Numbered from the stretch's first letter, positions 9,501-15,266 are shown. The stretch: 31,612 nucleotides of DNA from Bacteroidales bacterium UBA3684 (GCA_002372855.1 DFIZ01000064.1:31566-63177), one strand, 5' to 3'. The notes: a model not told the origin generated them from the sequence alone. Numbers and translations are program-made.

Positions 9501-11161
9501 TAGGGCAGTGTGCGAACATAGTTCTCGTCACAAAGGGTACGAGCATCGATGGACTCTGCCGTGGAAGCGTCATTGGCGCTGCAATTGGCAACAACGGAGA
9601 AGGTATAGGGGGTATTGGCAGTAAGACCAGTGATAGTGGCAGGCGAAGAGAGACCACTGATAGACTGATCGCCATAGGTGACAGTATAGGTGACACCTTC
9701 GGTATTATCAACATCGTTCCAGGAGAGGGTCACGCTGTTACTGGTAGTGGCATCGACAGCGAGATTGGTGACCGGCCAGCAGGAAGGCATGACATCGACA
9801 GTAAGATCGTCGATATAGAGATAGCTATACGAGCCTGCTGTACGGGTAAGCTTTAAGGCGATATAGGAATCGGTAGCAGTGGCATTGGTAAGCTTTGCGA
9901 TGTACTTTGTATAGGTGTCACCCTGAACAGAAATGGTCTGAAGAGTGGTGAAAGTAGAGACATCGTTGGGGTCGGTCATGGTTCCCACCTCAACAGAGAA
10001 AACGGAGGTGGTATTGTTAGTCCTAGCCCAGAAGGTAACCATGTTGGCATTCATGGGGTAGTTGGTCACGTCGACCTGCGGAGTTACAGCGTAGTATGAA
10101 GTAGTGCCGCTAGCATACAAATACAAGCAGCGTTCGCCGTTGTAGGAATAGGTCGAATAGGTCGAGTTGGCATAAGAATAGGGATAATTGCCAGAACTGG
10201 GACGAGTCCAGCAGTAAGGCATCTGACTGCTGCCGGAGGGGACATTCTCGAAGCCCTCGGTCCAAGGCAGACTGGAGATGATACCGCACTCGGTGCGGAA
10301 AGTCACGCTCTTGGCAGCGGAAGCATCAGATTCGGAGCAATTGGCAACCACAGAAAGGGTGTACTCGGTATTGCCCTCGAGGCCAGTCACAGAATAGGAA
10401 TAGACGCCAGCGGCCACGGTGCCGAGCAGCTGCTCGCCATTGTAGATGGAATAGGTGGCACCGGTGTTGTTAAGGTCGGCCCAAGTGAGGTCGACGCTGT
10501 TGGCGGTAAGATTGGAGAACACAAGGTTGGATACCGAACGGCAGGTGATGGGCTGGCCGCCGGTGAAGGTGAAGGTGGTCTTGGGAATGAAATTCCGGGC
10601 CGAACCAGTGATAGCAGCCACGCTGCTACCGTTGTTGCCCTGCCAGCTGGCGCCAGTGGAAGCGATGCCGGAGAAATAGGCACTCTTATAAGTGCCTTCC
10701 GTCAGCGAGGCGATTTCGAGCAGGAGGTTGCCACCGTTGTAGGTGTAGGGGGTGGTGAACTCGATGGTCATGGTCGACTGGGTGCCGTCGAGGGAACCCT
10801 CGTAGACCGTGGTGGCCGTCGAGACATCCTGCCAACCGCTGAGGGTGGCAGCGCTGACCTCGGTCAGCTTCACAGAGAAGGTGGCATCACCCCATGAGCC
10901 AGTGGCGGGGGTGGACAGATAGAAGGTCATCGAAGAGATGGTGCCTCCCGTCATGCCCACTGCCTCTGCTCCTTCCTCAATGACAGAGGCAGGGTAGATG
11001 GTCTGACTGCGCACGAAATCATCCACATACAGGCCGTAGACAGGAACGTACTGGTTGGTCGCGGTCCCATCAGCAACCGTAATGGTGTTGTTCTGCGCAT
11101 TCGCGGCCCACGGCACTATCATGAGTGCCATCAGGGCCAAAGTTCGTAGAAACTTTTGCAT
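338..11161 (-). CDS. Giant T9SS-secreted surface protein: FN3, jelly-roll, InlB B-repeats, type A sorting domain
   Basis: A 3607-residue secreted protein, probably a surface-anchored adhesin or structural protein. Its ligand is unknown. Residues 1-23 are a signal peptide ending in ANA before Q24. Next come an N-terminal beta domain (about 24-205), FN3 (207-290), a jelly-roll with PWTEGFEN (291-457), a second FN3 (461-545) and a second jelly-roll with LPYAMGFES (545-706). About 24 InlB/Listeria-Bacteroides B repeats follow (707-3040), with the pattern YTVT..N...MGTV...G..V.LTA.P..GY.F..W...F. Seven Cys/Trp repeats (3041-3388), two more B repeats, and a T9SS type A sorting domain (about 3531-3607; YDVNGRVV, TGVYLVKV, basic end) complete it. 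The leader before ATG is A-rich (10 A), which is usual where Shine-Dalgarno sites are absent. SprA, encoded in this window, is its likely exit pore. Domain calls rest on pattern recognition. The exact role is not determinable. Confidence 0.93.
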   Translation of the reverse strand: MQKFLRTLALMALMIVPWAANAQNNTITVADGTATNQYVPVYGLYVDDFVRSQTIYPASVIEEGAEAVGMTGGTISSMTFYLSTPATGSWGDATFSVKLTEVSAATLSGWQDVSTATTVYEGSLDGTQSTMTIEFTTPYTYNGGNLLLEIASLTEGTYKSAYFSGIASTGASWQGNNGSSVAAITGSARNFIPKTTFTFTGGQPITCRSVSNLVFSNLTANSVDLTWADLNNTGATYSIYNGEQLLGTVAAGVYSYSVTGLEGNTEYTLSVVANCSESDASAAKSVTFRTECGIISSLPWTEGFENVPSGSSQMPYCWTRPSSGNYPYSYANSTYSTYSYNGERCLYLYASGTTSYYAVTPQVDVTNYPMNANMVTFWARTNNTTSVFSVEVGTMTDPNDVSTFTTLQTISVQGDTYTKYIAKLTNATATDSYIALKLTRTAGSYSYLYIDDLTVDVMPSCWPVTNLAVDATTSNSVTLSWNDVDNTEGVTYTVTYGDQSISGLSSPATITGLTANTPYTFSVVANCSANDASTAESIDARTLCDENYVRTLPYAMGFESSEEDVNCWTVDGNGTWTMGQGDYSTSTGTHTGEYNAKINHSSTGDATKLITPVIDLTSVESAMLTFWHVQRAWSGDQDELRVYYRTAASEDWTLIPGAEFTDQISTWTESRFVLPNPSATYQIAFEFTDGYGYGVSIDDIEIAETPRHTVAFNYLLTDEGVAMGSAVADNANPYWNSTVTLTSTPATNMRTAGWYPGNLTSVEGVEAIAVDTNDLKILVTSDTTITVVYGYGQFEIKGITANENQARMGSVAGNSPYNNDMYDYGTTATLTATPSTGFQFIEWLDENGDQYSTENPVNVEALQPLTLTAHFGIASYEVTAETEHGHVDGLGTYTFGTSVVLTAVADDHYHFVKWADDDMTNATRAYRVIEAKTFHPVFEPDVYTVTVSGPAVATYTVKDAEGNETNDFVYTTEATVEATAIDEHYTFANWSLRETVQEPVLDEENNPVLDGEGNPTYNNVTVETPIEGSTNPYTFSVESNTVLVPVFTADEMTLTIASNDADMGSVRFADYEGTSVTVDYLTQVHVIAEAVPGDYSSFAGWYNGTELVSSAADFLYTVSQPVTLTAHFEFAQYPVTVAAEPVEAGTVDASSLNPQFSDNVTFTATANDHWVFSHWTYADQDAWLSQDAEYSEMVFEALNLVAHFVRDNHTIVANVADETHGTTVVTDENGVEATEPFTHGTYATVAFTAGYGYSFAGWMNQNNELVSTESPFTFEVTEDTVLTATVNPLPYTVYVDVNADDEGYIRGAAYVSENDASFTYDYLTEINAQLTTVPVYGYVFDNWTDADGNVVELPFALTEDTYLFANFKKDQFEVKGSVAADYRMMGRVAGTAAADYLEYVTLTANENTGYNFSKWVDADGNDIDLAATYVDPTTGLEYDIYTNVNGNSIDVLANEAHELFAVYDYEYYTVEALTNDANMGNVIINNQPLNPIDLAYSQTVTLDASAKEHYHFVEWQDENTDNPRTFILTEPVTYTATFAIDRHNVTFEYAENKVESISGDGEYDYGTDVTVDITAAYGFTFMGWSTDGENIIDANHEYTFTLEGDIKLMPVFSTNQYTVTVANADAAMGTVEGDATVAYQGTTTIKATANYGYDFVNWTNNLNSDVLTDAEATVQVLDNITYTAHFTEHAYVIAAQPNDEAMGTTEFTVPLPAAEELTIADGTTTNNYIPVYGLYIDTYGCKSQVIYPASMLTEIPAGSSITSMKFYSSAASKTWAGNVVEIKVAEVANDSYSSASFEDLTNATTVYTGAVTVSGSEMTVTFDAPYTYNGGNLLYDLIVTTAGTYSGASFYGVSQSNASVYFSGSSYGSPSKQNFLPKTTFSYIPAASGDADVAIDLATGNALVKYNKNVGIKATPNYGYHFENWTNSDDATTSNDNPVNVTATKDITYTANFAKNPYTITAATQLNNGATGSVAITGTTEDNITVEYLDEVTLTATIAENYRLLRWEDQNGTSLGNANPLTISVTRDSTITAVLDFEVYTLTANTEDIEMGGVYVNDPNNAPDPVEIFNETFDNGNGGWTMNNCHSNTGIISTSSFRFYYSTNPPQYLISPEFNASGDLTVTFNYKAQSAGFTESFEFGYSTTDNDPSSFTWETEVFTNNTSYTQYATTAPAATKYMAIKYTANDQYVLYIDDFVVLEAPAPGSVPSLATSSADVDFSTPVAVTATPAEHYHFVGWKGAHGDTITALGTDANPTITVAGDSTLTALFDGDPMTMTYQVNNAVRGAVEGPATAEYNTEVTISAVPAHGYEFTAWEDDATAAATRKVTVGTNEENTYKAIFGFQTYPLEVAIENGTVSVTNDVADVDDQLYTDVEHFDARYFYGSELELTFTANEHYHFVENGSTTLVKTVSFLEAPEAINVVAVIDTHSVTLAVNDPALGTIEGAESGNYPYGHELTFTATPAEHQHFVNWSDGVEDAERTITVEGDITLTANFFVNSYEVIAEADAEQGTATWDDGFTGNLVITVNDSWNDGWQNSNLSVMQNNEEVLNVNPGSGTNGTTYNYTVDTKMPVEFVWNREGDYDYEASFVINYNGEDVYTQAANTLDAVEDGAVLFTIPAHNTVLPNTNVTFTATPNLGYEFVNWTNNGEEVSTEASFSMPIVENTTLTANFNFVGFAVTVASNNDVMGTAYINDDAEQTSYVAAYEEEVVLTAVPAEYGYDFINWTLNGTEVSTENPATVQITDNANYVANFNFHDFALTVVSDNEERGTATGSGIYPYGTQVEISAVANEGFTFLQWNDGNTDATRTVTVDGEVTYTASFRTDAEYTVTVIAEHGAVTGNAGTFYENQVATLFATPATGYGFAGWYDETNTTLLSEANPFEYTVTDNVTLTARFTAENFTLTLLADATMGSVTGAGEYPFGTEVVINANANEGYRFVQWNDDVVTNPRTITITGNMEFTALFEALPPAEYYIGATAINGTVEGTGSYADGAQVTLTATPNNCYQFTGWMNGNTVVSTDNPYIFTATENVTLMAIFDAINITGEETQVACGSYTWNGNTYTASGDYPVHLTTEGGCDSTATLHLTINNATTGAVTAEACGSYSWNGNTYDESGVYTYTTTNANGCDSVVTLTLTINTPVNVEETAQACSEYTWNVNNQTYTESGVYTASITDANGCDATATLTLTISGAVTETVTATACGSYEWNGQTYDASGEYTYTTTSVNGCDSIVTLQLTVLESVAGGDSTAVACGSFEWNGEFYTQSGDYTLNLMTANGCDSTVTLHLTINQAVNTVLDVTACDTYTWETNGVEYTSTGTYLYTFENGSAAHCDSTVTLNLTINSSSISTIETTAVGSYEWNGNVYTESGEYTFNGQTVNGCDSVVTLILTIETQTYTVTVGTNNAAMGNVNPAGTFTVAAGETFTATAEANDGFRFAGWSNGATTETVTITVESDTTLTANFEAINYTISATSNDETMGTVLGSGEYAAGATVTLTAVANSGYHFVRWSDGTTDDHYIFTAEADVELVAYFEADPTGIEDAEDANVAIYSADSKIIVKGAENMDIYVYDVNGRVVRTQANATETVEFTMNTTGVYLVKVGNAPAKRVVVVR
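997..2040 (-). repeat. Seven tandem ~46-residue Cys/Trp repeats inside the giant protein
   Basis: Residues ~3041-3388 are seven copies of a unit with ACGSYxWNGxxYxxSGxY, then GCDSxVTLxLTI. Each of the first six copies has two cysteines (one in ACG/ACS/ACD, one in GCDS/HCDS), consistent with one disulfide per unit. The seventh has AVGSYEWNG and so keeps only the second cysteine. Repeats of this type are seen in other Bacteroidetes T9SS cargo. The block splits the InlB array, with two further B repeats after it. Confidence 0.88.
3295..3640 (-). other. Small unidentified beta module inserted in a B repeat
   Basis: Residues ~2508-2622 interrupt a B repeat between EQGTATWDDGF and the NVTFTATPNLGYEFVNW half. 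The insert contains ITVNDSWNDGWQNS, EVLNVNPGSGTNGTTY and EASFVINYNGEDVY. I do not recognise a named family. The composition suggests a compact beta-sandwich. Confidence 0.65.
4550..4975 (-). other. Jelly-roll module inserted in a B repeat
   Basis: Residues ~2063-2204 hold a cleaved-adhesin/MAM-like fold: an IFNETFDNGNGGWTMNN start, LISPEFNASG in the middle and YLYID-type VLYIDDFVVLE at the end. The module interrupts a B repeat between MGGVYVND and the VAVTATPAEHYHFVGW half. The DNA is AT-richer than the flanking repeats (one sampled 60-base row, 4861-4920, has 23 G+C). Confidence 0.78.
5500..6020 (-). other. Second copy of the N-terminal domain, inserted in a B repeat
   Basis: Residues ~1715-1887 resemble the protein's own N-terminal domain. 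Shared landmarks in order are TIADGTTTNNYIPVYGLY, YPASM, ITSMKFY, PYTYNGGNLL and LPKTTFSY, against TVADGTATNQYVPVYGLY, YPASV, ISSMTFY, PYTYNGGNLL and IPKTTFTF in the first copy. The insert interrupts a B repeat between its MGTTEFTV strand and its VGIKATPNYGYHFENW half. Confidence 0.85.
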
Positions 11162-11458
11162 GATGTTTTTTTTTTGGTTGTTAATAAATGTTTTATTTTA
11201 CGTTTTTTTTATTTCCTAATCAATTGTTTTTGTCTCCGCGGCTTCCCTTTCCATCGTACAGCGTGCTTCCGGGCCATTCCCTGCGCCTCCTTTTTTTCAC
11301 CCTCCAAAATCCTGTCTTTTTCGTCCGCACACATTCCACTACACCACAACCGGACGTAAATTGCCCACAGCAATACATCATCCTACCCCGCACTAAATAG
11401 TTCTTGTCTAGTTAGTTGTAGTACAAATTGGCAGTTCTCTGCATAGTATTATGTCCTG

Positions 11459-11488
11459 CAAAAATACAAACTTTTTTCCAATCACCAA
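11459..11488 (-). promoter_or_regulatory. Candidate Bacteroidetes promoter for the giant gene
   Basis: On the - strand TATTTTTG (11466 down to 11459) fits the Bacteroidetes -7 consensus TAnnTTTG exactly. TTGG (11488-11485) stands 18 bases upstream as a -33 element. Transcription from here would give a leader of about 290 bases before the ATG at 11161. No experiment supports it, and AT-rich spacers produce such matches by chance. Confidence 0.45.
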
Positions 11489-11579
11489 CTTTTTTTTTGC
11501 ACACACACTTACTTTTAACGTTTTTCACCACGCAGAACCACCCGTGTTTCGGCCCTCTAGAAGGTATCTATAGAATAAA

Positions 11580-11603
11580 TAGGTACAATATATTTAGTAC
11601 CTA
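11580..11603. repeat. Inverted repeat TAGGTAC / GTACCTA
   Basis: A perfect 7-bp inverted repeat with a 10-base AT-only loop. It is not followed by a T-tract on either strand, so it is not a standard terminator. It could be an operator or an element end. Confidence 0.5.
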
Positions 11604-11632
11604 CCCCCTGCCACCGCCCTGCCAAGACCGTA

Positions 11633-11658
11633 CCATCTCCCACCATGGTAGGAGATGG
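11633..11658. repeat. Inverted repeat CCATCTCC / GGAGATGG
   Basis: A perfect 8-bp inverted repeat whose 10-base loop contains the palindrome ACCATGGT. Its right arm runs directly into the G-rich 11-mer array at 11657. Function is unknown. It may be a structured regulatory DNA site or an RNA hairpin. Confidence 0.5.
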
Positions 11659-11700
11659 GTGGGAGTTGGGTGGGAGTTGGGTGGGAGTTGGTAGGGAGTT
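11657..11700 (+). repeat. Four 11-mers GGGTGGGAGTT, potential G-quadruplex
   Basis: Three perfect copies (11657-11689) and one variant (GGTAGGGAGTT, 11690-11700). The array has seven GGG runs (11657, 11661, 11668, 11672, 11679, 11683, 11694) with loops of 1, 4, 1, 4, 1 and 8 bases. This meets the usual G-quadruplex motif several times over. It lies on the coding strand 121 bases upstream of the aminopeptidase start. The unit has no C. Confidence 0.85.
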
Positions 11701-11820
11701 GATGGCTATTTATCAGTGGTTTATGTGTTTTTGGTTTTTAGGGCGATTTTTCGTCGGGAAACGGAAACAATAAATCTGTTTTTTTTGCGTTATGAAGACA
11801 AAAATTTAAAACTACATATC

Positions 11821-13209
11821 ATGTTCAAGAAAGAGACATACATGGCTCGTCGCGAGCAACTGCGCAAGGACGTGGGTCGCGGCATCATCATCATTCCGGG
11901 CAACCACGAGGCGCCCTGCAACTACAAGGACAACACCTACTGGTTCCGCCAGGACAGCACGTTTCTCTATTTCTTCGGCCTTCAGCGCGAGGACCTGGTG
12001 GGAGTGCTGGACTGCGAGACAGGCAAAGACTATATCTTCGCCAACGACTACGACATCGACGACATCATCTGGACGGGTCCGCTGCCGAGCGTGAAGGAGC
12101 TGGCCGCCAGCGTGGGCGTGGAGAACAGCGGCGACATGAAGGCCATGGCGGAGTTCTGCCGGAAGGCCGTGTGCAGCGCCACGCGCGTGCATTTCCTGCC
12201 GCCCTACCGCGCCGACATCCGCGCCGACCTTGCCGCATGGCTGGGCCTGGACTACCACGCCGTGAACAGCTACGCCTCGATGGAGCTCATCCTGGCCTGC
12301 GTGAAACAGCGCAGCATCAAGAGTGCCGAGGAGATCGAGGAGATTGAGAAAGCCATTGCCACGGCCTACAACATGCACGTGGGCGCCATGAAGCTGGCCA
12401 TGCCAGGCCGCTACGAGTACGAGCTGGCGGGATTCATGGAGGGCGAGGCCTGGAAGGGCAACGGCCCCGTGAGCTTCCCCGTCATCATGACGGTGCACGG
12501 CGAGACGCTGCACAACCACGGCCACAACAACCGCCTGGAGGTGGGCCGCATGCTGGTGATGGACGCCGGCTGCGAGACGCCGATGAACTACTGCAGCGAC
12601 ATCACGCGCTCGGTGCCCGTGGGAGGCAAGTTCGACGAGCGCCAGAAGGCCATCTACGAGATTGTGCTGGCCGCCAATATGGAGGCCGCCCGCGTGACGC
12701 GTCCGGGCATCACCTACAAGGAGGTGCACACCGCCGCCAGCCGTGTGCTGGCCGAGGGCTACAAGGGCCTGGGCATACTGAAAGGGAGCGTGGACGACAT
12801 CGTGGCCAACGGAGCCCACAGCCTGCTGATGCCCCACGGCCTGGGCCACATGATGGGCCTCGACGTACACGATATGGAGAACTACGGCCAGATCAACGTG
12901 GGCTACGACGAAGAGACGCGCCCGAGCGAGCAGTTCGGCCTGGGCAGCCTGCGCTGCGGCCGGAGACTGCAGCCCGGTTTCGTCATCACCGACGAGCCCG
13001 GTTGCTACTTCATCCCCGCGCTGATCGACAAATGGCATGCCGAGGGCACGAACAAGGACTTCGTCAACTTCGACGAGCTGGAGAAATGGAAAGATTTCGG
13101 CGGTATCCGCATCGAGGACGACGTCCTGGTGACCGAGACCGGCGCCCGCGTGCTAGGCAAGCCGATACCCAAGACGGTGAAGGAGATTGAGGAGGTGATG
13201 AATAGTTAA
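11821..13209 (+). CDS. pepP: Xaa-Pro aminopeptidase (M24B, aminopeptidase P family)
   Basis: This enzyme removes the N-terminal residue from peptides with proline in second position. It works in the cytoplasm with two metal ions. The 462-residue product has an N-terminal creatinase-like domain (about 1-165, including YFFGL) and a C-terminal pita-bread domain. The five metal ligands are all visible: D248 (VMDAG), D260 (SDITR), H343 (HGLGH), E392 (DEPG) and E432 (GIRIEDD). No signal peptide is present. I chose ATG 11821 because homology-like sequence starts there. The open frame extends upstream to 11716, but that part is low-complexity and runs through leader sequence. The gene is divergent from the giant gene, and a 9-mer array begins two to five bases after its stop. 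Confidence 0.92.
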   Translation: MFKKETYMARREQLRKDVGRGIIIIPGNHEAPCNYKDNTYWFRQDSTFLYFFGLQREDLVGVLDCETGKDYIFANDYDIDDIIWTGPLPSVKELAASVGVENSGDMKAMAEFCRKAVCSATRVHFLPPYRADIRADLAAWLGLDYHAVNSYASMELILACVKQRSIKSAEEIEEIEKAIATAYNMHVGAMKLAMPGRYEYELAGFMEGEAWKGNGPVSFPVIMTVHGETLHNHGHNNRLEVGRMLVMDAGCETPMNYCSDITRSVPVGGKFDERQKAIYEIVLAANMEAARVTRPGITYKEVHTAASRVLAEGYKGLGILKGSVDDIVANGAHSLLMPHGLGHMMGLDVHDMENYGQINVGYDEETRPSEQFGLGSLRCGRRLQPGFVITDEPGCYFIPALIDKWHAEGTNKDFVNFDELEKWKDFGGIRIEDDVLVTETGARVLGKPIPKTVKEIEEVMNS

Positions 13210-13213
13210 AGGA

Positions 13214-13246
13214 GTTAGAGAAGTTAGAGAAGTTAGAGAAGTTAGA
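13214..13246 (+). repeat. 9-mer tandem array GTTAGAGAA (left arm)
   Basis: Three perfect copies of GTTAGAGAA plus GTTAGA directly follow the aminopeptidase stop codon (13207-13209). The unit is C-free. The array runs without a break into the four-helix-bundle remnant, and its reading frame is open into that remnant. An inverted array of related 9-mers lies at 13489-13530. Confidence 0.9.
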
Positions 13247-13468
13247 GGCGATGACAGTTACAAACGGATAGGAAAAGATGACAAACTACGGTTTTTCAAC
13301 TATTCACAAGGTAGCCTGGAGGAATGCCGCTGCTTTATCATCCTTTCAGGAGACCTTGGATACATCAACGAGCAAGAAGCCGTAAATTTGACAACAGAAA
13401 TTGAAGACACAAGCAGACTACTTAATTCATACATTCTGGCAATAACCAACAAAAGAATCCAAGAATAA
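13247..13468 (+). pseudogene. Four-helix-bundle protein (23S rRNA IVS-protein/Avd-like), C-terminal fragment
   Basis: This frame encodes about 73 residues ending in TAA at 13466-13468. The order GDDSYKRIGKDDKLRFFNYS, QGSLEECRCFIILSGDLGYI, then TTEIEDTSRLLNSYIL matches the second half of the four-helix-bundle family (normally about 120 residues). The family's SLEE, DLGYI and final-helix LLN/I patterns are all present. The N-terminal half (FxxLxVWxxA and the SIPxNIAEG region) is missing. Where it should be, the 9-mer array stands, fused in frame with no start codon. I therefore call it a truncated remnant. An intact family member is proposed to bind nucleic acid or a reverse transcriptase partner, but this copy is probably not translated. 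Confidence 0.68.
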
Positions 13469-13488
13469 TATCCGTCGATGTCGCTATT

Positions 13489-13530
13489 GTCTTTAAATTC
13501 TTTATCTTCTATAACTTCTTTAACTTCTTC
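13489..13530. repeat. Inverted 9-mer array TTCTTTAAC-type (right arm)
   Basis: Consecutive 9-base units GTCTTTAAA, TTCTTTATC, TTCTATAAC, TTCTTTAAC and a partial TTCTTC. The reverse complement of the left-arm unit (GTTAGAGAA) is TTCTCTAAC, which differs from TTCTTTAAC by one base. The two arrays therefore form inverted repeats around the gene remnant. It ends 16 bases before the nucleoside kinase start codon. Confidence 0.82.
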
Positions 13531-13546
13531 AAAAAATAAACGAACA

Positions 13547-15238
13547 ATGAACCAAGTGGAAATAGTGCTTGCCAATACGGGCGAGCGAAAGATGGTGGCT
13601 CAGGGGACGCAGGTCGCCGAGCTGGCCGCCGAATATACAAAGAAGAAAACCGCCGAGGACGGCAAGGCCCCGTGGCCGATACTGGGCGCCCTGGTGAACA
13701 ACAAGGTGGAGCCGCTGCAATACCGCATCTACAATCCCAAGGTGATCCGCCTGCTGGACATCACCGACCGCCAGGGTTTCCGCATGTACCGCAACGCGCT
13801 GTGCATGATGCTGTACACGGCAGTGCACGACTGCTACCCGAAGTCGGTACTGAGCATCGACCATTCGTTGCAGAACGGTTTCTACTGCCGCATCGAGAGC
13901 GCGGTGGAAGGCTACGAGCTGCCGGACAAGATGGAGGTGTGCCGCACGGTGAGAGAGCACATGATTGAGCTGCAGGAGCAGGACATACCCTTCACGGCGA
14001 AGACGATGTTGCTGAGCGATGCCGTGGAGCTTGTGCGTCCGCGCCACATGCCGAAGACCACCGACTTGCTGGAGCACCTGAACCAGCTGTACATAGAGAT
14101 GAATTTCCTTGGCGACACCGTGCATAAAATCAACGGCAAACTGGCTCCCAGCACGGGTTGCCTGACGACATGGGACTTCCGCCAGTACGAGGATGGATAC
14201 ATGCTCCAGTGCGCCGACCCGGAGCATCCCGACAAGCTGTCGCTCTTCCAGGAGACGCCCAAGCTCTTCGCCATTTTCCGCGAGCACCACGAGTGGGTGG
14301 ACCTGCTGCACACGCCGACGGTGAGCGACTACAACCGCATCGTGCACGACAAGGGCGGGCAGCACCTGATACTGCTTGCCGAGGCGCTGCACGAGAAGAA
14401 GTATGCCGAGATTGCCGACCAGGTGCGCCAGAGCGGTGCCAAGATGGTGCTGCTGGCAGGCCCCAGCAGCAGTGGCAAGACGACGTCGTGCCGCAGGTTG
14501 AGCGTGCAGCTGAGCGTGCTGGGATACGACGTGAACCAGATGTCGCTGGACGACTACTTCCTGGGCCGTGAGCGCACCCCCAAGCTGCCCAACGGCGAAT
14601 ACGACTTCGAAGGCGTCGACGCTCTCGACATACCGCTGCTCAACGAGCACCTGCTGGCCCTGTTCCGCGGCGAGGAGGTGAAGATACCGACCTACGACTT
14701 CAAGAAAGGCGAGCCTTTCTACAGCGGCAAGACGCTGAAGATGGGTCCGCGGAGCATCCTGGTGGTGGAGGGCATCCACGCCCTGAACCCCAAGCTGACG
14801 GCGGAAATCGACGAAGGTCTGAAGTTCAAAGTGTACGTCAGCGCCCTGACCCAGCTGGCCATCGACGGACAGAACATTATCCACGGCACGGACAACCGCC
14901 TGGTGCGCCGCATTGTGAGGGACAACAATTTCCGTGGATGGAATGCCAAGGAGACCCTGCACCGCTGGCCCGAAGTGGTGCGCGGCGAAAGGAAACACAT
15001 ATTCCCATATCAGGAGAATGCCAACGTGATGTTCAACTCGGCCCTGCTGTACGAGCTGGGAGTGCTGAAACGCTACGCCGAACCGTTGCTGAAGCAGGTG
15101 CCGGAGAACTGCGAGGAGTTCTCGATAGCCAAGCAGCTGCTTGACTTCTCGGAGCTGGTGGAGCCAATCGACGACAAGTTCATCCCCCACAACAGCATTA
15201 TGCGGGAATTCCTGGGAGGAAGTGCGTTTGAGTACTAA
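13547..15238 (+). CDS. Nucleoside kinase with TGS/ThrRS-like N-terminus and uridine kinase domain
   Basis: A 563-residue cytoplasmic P-loop kinase, likely phosphorylating uridine/cytidine or a related nucleoside for salvage. Residues 1-60 resemble a TGS domain. Residues about 60-250 resemble the second additional domain of threonyl-tRNA synthetase. The kinase domain starts near 295 with Walker A GPSSSGKTT (305-313), then DDYF (335-338), the FEGVDALD substrate region, and EGIHALN (408-414). This three-part architecture is common in Bacteroidetes and Firmicutes, where it is annotated as nucleoside kinase or uridine kinase-like. I chose ATG 13547 (MNQVEI); an in-frame ATG at 13478 would translate the 9-mer array. 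The substrate is inferred. It faces aroK convergently. Confidence 0.88.
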   Translation: MNQVEIVLANTGERKMVAQGTQVAELAAEYTKKKTAEDGKAPWPILGALVNNKVEPLQYRIYNPKVIRLLDITDRQGFRMYRNALCMMLYTAVHDCYPKSVLSIDHSLQNGFYCRIESAVEGYELPDKMEVCRTVREHMIELQEQDIPFTAKTMLLSDAVELVRPRHMPKTTDLLEHLNQLYIEMNFLGDTVHKINGKLAPSTGCLTTWDFRQYEDGYMLQCADPEHPDKLSLFQETPKLFAIFREHHEWVDLLHTPTVSDYNRIVHDKGGQHLILLAEALHEKKYAEIADQVRQSGAKMVLLAGPSSSGKTTSCRRLSVQLSVLGYDVNQMSLDDYFLGRERTPKLPNGEYDFEGVDALDIPLLNEHLLALFRGEEVKIPTYDFKKGEPFYSGKTLKMGPRSILVVEGIHALNPKLTAEIDEGLKFKVYVSALTQLAIDGQNIIHGTDNRLVRRIVRDNNFRGWNAKETLHRWPEVVRGERKHIFPYQENANVMFNSALLYELGVLKRYAEPLLKQVPENCEEFSIAKQLLDFSELVEPIDDKFIPHNSIMREFLGGSAFEY

Positions 15239-15246
15239 GCTTCTGT

Positions 15247-15266
15247 GCGAAACGCAAGCGTTTCGC
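15247..15266. repeat. Perfect 9-bp hairpin between convergent genes
   Basis: GCGAAACGC and GCGTTTCGC are perfect inverted arms with a 2-base AA spacer, nine bases after the nucleoside kinase stop and 48 bases beyond the aroK stop. No T-tract follows on either strand, so it is not a canonical intrinsic terminator. It may still stabilise or end both transcripts. Confidence 0.55.

Larger units (their letters stand above)
11162..11820. other. Divergent intergenic region, 659 bases, no gene
   Basis: This region separates the giant gene (-) from the aminopeptidase gene (+). No convincing open frame or structural RNA is visible. Beside the giant gene it has A-rich - strand leader sequence (11166-11215), then a promoter-like pair (11459-11488), two inverted repeats (11580-11603 and 11633-11658), and the G-rich 11-mer array (11657-11700). 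The stretch 11701-11820 is the probable promoter and leader region of the aminopeptidase. I found only a weak -7-like TAAATCTG at 11771-11778. Confidence 0.75.

Noticed and set aside
626..9856. Two very long open frames on the + strand opposite the giant gene (626-5587 and 6095-9856)
   Set aside because: They are made by codon bias: the giant gene rarely uses TTA, CTA and TCA codons, whose reverse complements are stops. The predicted proteins are G, V and D rich with no recognisable domain, and their borders coincide with the AT-richer inserted modules.
13300..13575. A 91-residue - strand open frame across the spacer before the nucleoside kinase
   Set aside because: The + strand frame of the same region matches a four-helix-bundle protein, and the - strand frame shows no family resemblance.
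11812..15190. Long - strand frames opposite pepP and the nucleoside kinase
   Set aside because: The sense-strand genes have complete catalytic motifs. The antisense frames give H, V and Q rich proteins without domains.
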